From NCBI GenBank assembly GCA_948567375.1, contig OX419759.1, forward strand, positions 55,467,493 through 55,531,492: a stretch of 64,000 nucleotides of DNA. Direction: 5' to 3'. Positions within the stretch are counted from its first letter, which is position 1; every line of letters begins with the position of its first letter. This document shows, one piece after another, positions 60,678 through 64,000 of the stretch. The notes beneath the pieces were generated by a model that saw nothing but the letters and a program-made list of their open reading frames with translations, was not told where the DNA came from and made no database searches. Source of the DNA: Lunularia cruciata. Lineage: Eukaryota; Streptophyta; Marchantiopsida; Lunulariales; Lunulariaceae. Position numbers and translations under genes: made by a program.

Positions 60678-61977
60678 ATGATTCGGTTAGATTTGGTGAT
60701 ATTGCTACAAGGAGTAGAAGATGAAGACCAGGAATTAGGAGGAGATTTAGAAATGCTATAATGTTTTATTAGTGAATGGGAGTATGCACATACTCATCGA
60801 TACTTGGAACCCTGTGTTACTTACCCTTGTAGTAGAGAGTTTGTGAAGGAGTATTTTAGAAATCTAGATACTAAGGCCTTTTGCCAGCTTACTAGAATGG
60901 ATGGGGATTATTTTTCAACATTAGTGGATTTGATTAAGACTCACACAATTTTTGAGAAAAGGTACCGAAGAGAGCAAACACCCGTGTGGATCCAAGTTGC
61001 CCTAGCATTGGATAGATTTGGGCATCACGGCAATGGAGCTTGTGTTGCACGGGGTTTGAATATTTGGAGCATTAGTGCTGGTTCAACAATTGCTTTTATT
61101 GATAGAGTTATGACAGCCATATTAGATGTGATGAGGAGTCAAGTTGCTTGGCCCGAACTCAAGGAGAGGAGGAGGATATCCACTATTTTTGCACAGAAAG
61201 GTTTTCCCGATTGTGTTGGTTTGGTAGATGGAACATTGTTTCCTCTTGCAACCCGACCAACTGTGGACGAGGAAATATATTTCAGCCGGAAGGGTTCATA
61301 TTCTATAAACGGCCAAGTTATTTGTGATGATAAAAGGAGAACTATACATTTTTCCGAAGGTATGTTTTATGTTATGTGTTGTTTTGTTAGGTATTTTTGC
61401 AATGCATTAGTGATCCTTTTTGTATAGTGTACTAAAATTATGGCCTTTTTTATTTGAAGGAATGCCAAGATCATGTCATGATATGACTTGTTTGAAAAAA
61501 TCGTCACTATGGAATGATTTGAACCTAAGAGGGAGCTGTTGCACTTTTGAGGCAAAGGAGTGCATTTTAGGTGATTTGGGGTATGTACTCATGCATCACC
61601 TAGTCCTTGCTTTCAAGCAGGCTTGCTCAGAGGACAAGCAAGAGTTTAATAAATATTTAGAAAAGGCAAGAGTGATAAATGAGCATTGTATAGGAGTATT
61701 GAAAGCTAGATGGCATTTTCTTTGCAACCTAAGAGTGCAACCGAAAGACAATAGTAGAAATGCTTATTTGTTAAAGTGTGTATCAGTGTGTATTATTTTA
61801 CATAATTTTTTAATCAATAGATCTGACCTTTGGTCAGAAGACGATGGCGGATTTACAGAGGAAACTCAAATAGATTCAGAAATATCCTTTCATGGTATAG
61901 AACTTGGTAGAGAAGAAAGTAGATCAAGGGTGATGCAACATTGCCTTGATTATAACAATGATGATATACTCGATTGA
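60678..61977 (+). pseudogene. PIF/Harbinger-type (HARBI1/ALP1-like) transposase, two exons, early stop
   Basis: The coding parts are 60678-61359 and 61461-61977, joined by a 101-nt GT-AG intron that restores SEG-MPRSCHD. DDE landmarks are visible: Asp in CVGLVDGTLFPL, Asp in SCHDM, and Glu in INEHCIGVLKARW. FGHHGNG and YFSRKGSYSINGQVICD are typical of DDE_Tnp_4 proteins. From the ATG at 60678 the frame meets TAA at 60759-60761. Beyond that it is open, so either the stop is a single lesion or translation starts elsewhere (no ATG is near 60804). Family members are transposases or host genes derived from them. The long intact frame suggests recent activity or domestication. Terminal inverted repeats and a TTA/TAA target duplication were not found by eye. 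Confidence 0.75.
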
Positions 61978-63397
61978 TTGAGATTCCATATAATGAAATA
62001 TATATTTTTCAGTTATTCATCTCATATCTCATAGTCTGGTAACTTAGACCATGAGTCTTTATCTTAGACCATGAGTGTATCTTGATGTAATATTGGGATA
62101 AGAATTTGAAGGATGCAAAAAGAATTATATGAAGCATAATCTGTACATTTGTAAGGCCTCCGTTTACACTTACAAGGTGTGGTGTTTAGCAAGTTTACAC
62201 TTGAAAATCACTTGTTGGATATTGTTGGAAAAAAATGTGCCGATGTTGTAGACACCGTGAGATGGCACTCATACACGCTCATACACGTTGGGGACTGCTC
62301 ACAAACTTAAAAAGTGCTTCTGGGTCATTGAGTGGCGCCTGCCGGTGCCACTCGATGGCGCTCATAGACACTAGAGGATGCTGGGGACTGCACTCCAATA
62401 TGCACAAATATTAAATGCACTCATAGGTGTTGGTAGGTGCAGGTGGTAGGCGCTGGTAGGCACAACGTGAAATATGCAACGCTTGCCTGCGCCGGTTGGC
62501 GACGTGGAGTGCCACATGTTGCCGCTCGTGATTTGAGTTCTTTCGGTTCAAAAATGAAAATTTTCCCCCAAAGTGTACATTTAGGATGTTTGGTATTGAC
62601 TTTTTTCGCAACTGCCTGGGTGGTTATATAAACCTTCTTGTTTTCAATTCATGTCATTCTCGTGGGTGTGGAGGTGTTAGAAAGCCTCATTCACGAGTGT
62701 GTGGGGTGTTGGAACGAGAAAGGATCATTTTGCGTGGGTGTGCGTGGGTGTGTGAGTTGTTCGAAGGAGAAAGAGTCATTTTCAGAGTGGGGTGTTCGGA
62801 AGGAAACATAGTCACTCAAATGAGGAAAACTGGCTAAAGCTCAACTCGAAGGAGACCAACTTGCTGTGGGGAGCCTGGGAGAGTTGGGAATTTGTGGGGC
62901 CAGAGAGTTGGAATTTTGAGAGTTTAATTGCAAGGAAGAATTCCACTCACATTTCTAATTGAAGGAGTGCTTTGGAGACTCTAGAGAAACGACTAAGAGA
63001 GATTGAGAAGAGAGATAAGGAGAGCCTTCCAGAGACTAAGAGCAGATTCAATTTGAACCATGGCAGAAATCTAGGGATACAAAACGATAGTTGACGGGCC
63101 TGACATGAGAAATACTCAGGAAGGAGATTGGCTCATAGCATTCAACACCTAGCCAATTTCATCAAGTGGTGCTGGCTGGACAAACATCAGATTCAAACTG
63201 CTGTTTCTGGAATTCAGGAGATCGATCTAGATGTAATGGGGCTCAAAATAACTCTTGGACTTCACTATCCACGGCCAGAGGTATTCTTCAAACCTTCTTC
63301 ATTGTTTTCTCTTCATTCCACCTCAAGATTTTCATTGATTTTCATTTATTTCAGGTTTATTGCTTCCAAATCATCTGCGCCTCCTAGCCTGTCCCGC
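61978..63397. other. Intergenic, repetitive; one possible exon
   Basis: Short degenerate repeats such as GGCGCTCATAGACACT and GTGGGTGTG lie at 62250-62470 and 62660-62760. A frame at 63128-63280 (FIKWCWLDKHQIQTAVSGIQ) ends near a GT at 63281, but I cannot assign it to a family. Confidence 0.4.
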
Positions 63398-63690
63398 ATT
63401 GCTTCCTAGCATCCTCCCATGCCATCCAGCGCCATCTCCAAACCCTAAACCCATGCATGCGAGTGCCTTCCTGCGACCCGCATGGCACCCAGCGTTTCCA
63501 CAGGGCTGCGTGGACCTCCTTGCATCTCCCTCCCTGTCCTGTAGTGCCTACCAGCATCCTCTCGCGCCATCCAATGCCAACCCCAAACCCTAAACCCTTG
63601 CGCGCTAGCACCTTCTTGCGACCCCGCACAACACCCAGCACTTCCGTGGGGCTGCGTGTGACTCCTAGCATCTCCTTCATTGTCCCGCAG
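63398..63690. repeat. Imperfect tandem repeat with telomere-like motifs
   Basis: About two units of roughly 140-145 bp and part of a third run CCCGCAKYGCYWYCYAGCA, then CCAAACCCTAAACCC (63439 and 63581), then a CACCCAGCRYTTCC block. The CCCTAAA heptamer matches the plant telomere repeat, but only two copies are present per unit. Open frames in this stretch follow the repeat and are not genes. Confidence 0.7.
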
Positions 63691-64000
63691 CGCCATCCAG
63701 CATAGTTGTGCCTATGGGCAGCATCCATGGGCGCCTACGCACGGTGTCGGCTGCCCCCTGGCGCCGTGTAGGGGATGTCGGGGTCGGGAGCACCCCCCGC
63801 ACCCTTGAGCGGCTCCCAAGCGTGGTAACCAACAGCGACTAGTGGCAACCTGCAGCGCTTTTGACATTTAGATTGTCTGTGGGCGTCTTTGAGCGGCATC
63901 AAGCGGCACCTCCTGAGCTTGAGTCCTTGGGAGAGAAGTTTGAGCTGATTTTTTTGGTGGGTTTTGCATGTCCTTCCATGTATAGAGTTTGTGAGTTCAT

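Noticed and set aside
63384-63728. Overlapping long frames on both strands near the right edge
   Set aside because: They follow the GC-rich tandem repeat in several frames at once, which indicates composition rather than coding.

Overview
This is nuclear DNA of a land plant. It holds one intron-rich DEG/HtrA protease gene with plant-type GT-AG introns, a truncated NB-ARC (NLR-type) gene, a PIF/Harbinger-type transposase gene, a Mutator-like transposase relic, and long stretches of nested retrotransposons. The retroelement families (tRNA-iMet-primed chromoviruses, a LINE-like family, and a gypsy element carrying a DNMT3-like methyltransferase) make me suspect a non-seed plant such as a lycophyte, fern or bryophyte. 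That placement is a guess.

Layout. 1-2.4 kb: no gene recognised. 2.4-7.2 kb (+): a ten-exon DEG14-like serine protease that reads through to a 440-residue protein. 7.2-9.8 kb: nothing recognised. 9.8-38.7 kb: a four-deep nest. A repeat family 'R' (9.8-11.9 and 36.25-38.7 kb) surrounds a LINE-like element (36.2-34.6 and 13.5-11.9 kb, minus). The LINE is split by chromovirus D (13486-34590, minus). D is split by gypsy element B1 (14065-29557, minus). B1 is split by chromovirus A (17937-23586, plus). A, B1 and D each have target-site duplications, so the order of events is readable. 38.7-42.25 kb: AT-rich DNA with a decayed MULE transposase. 42.25-54.43 kb: a second, internally deleted copy of the B family (B2, plus), split by chromovirus C (44729-50369, minus). 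55.5-58.5 kb (minus): a CC/RPW8-like plus NB-ARC gene without visible LRRs. 60.7-62.0 kb (+): a two-exon Harbinger-type transposase. 63.4-63.7 kb: tandem repeat containing telomere-like motifs.

The most unusual system is the B family. Its polyprotein order is gag (two zinc knuckles) - aspartic protease - a C5-cytosine DNA methyltransferase of DNMT3-like type - reverse transcriptase - RNase H - DDE integrase - PHD finger. Its ends are not ordinary LTRs. Both copies have A at the 5' end and X-A-X at the 3' end (A about 450 bp, X about 106 bp), each copy flanked by a 4-bp target duplication. This resembles the split direct repeats of PAT-like (DIRS-order) elements, but with a DDE integrase and target-site duplications.

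The chromoviruses (A, C, D) are ordinary in gene content: gag, then PR-RT-RH-INT-chromodomain. They have two notable regulatory features. Their LTRs carry arrays of perfect heat-shock elements just upstream of the TATA box, and gag and pol are joined by a canonical -1 slippery heptamer, GGGAAAC, inside a 25-nt overlap. Copy A is interrupted only by stop codons that C-to-T or G-to-A transitions explain, as expected for decay of methylated DNA.
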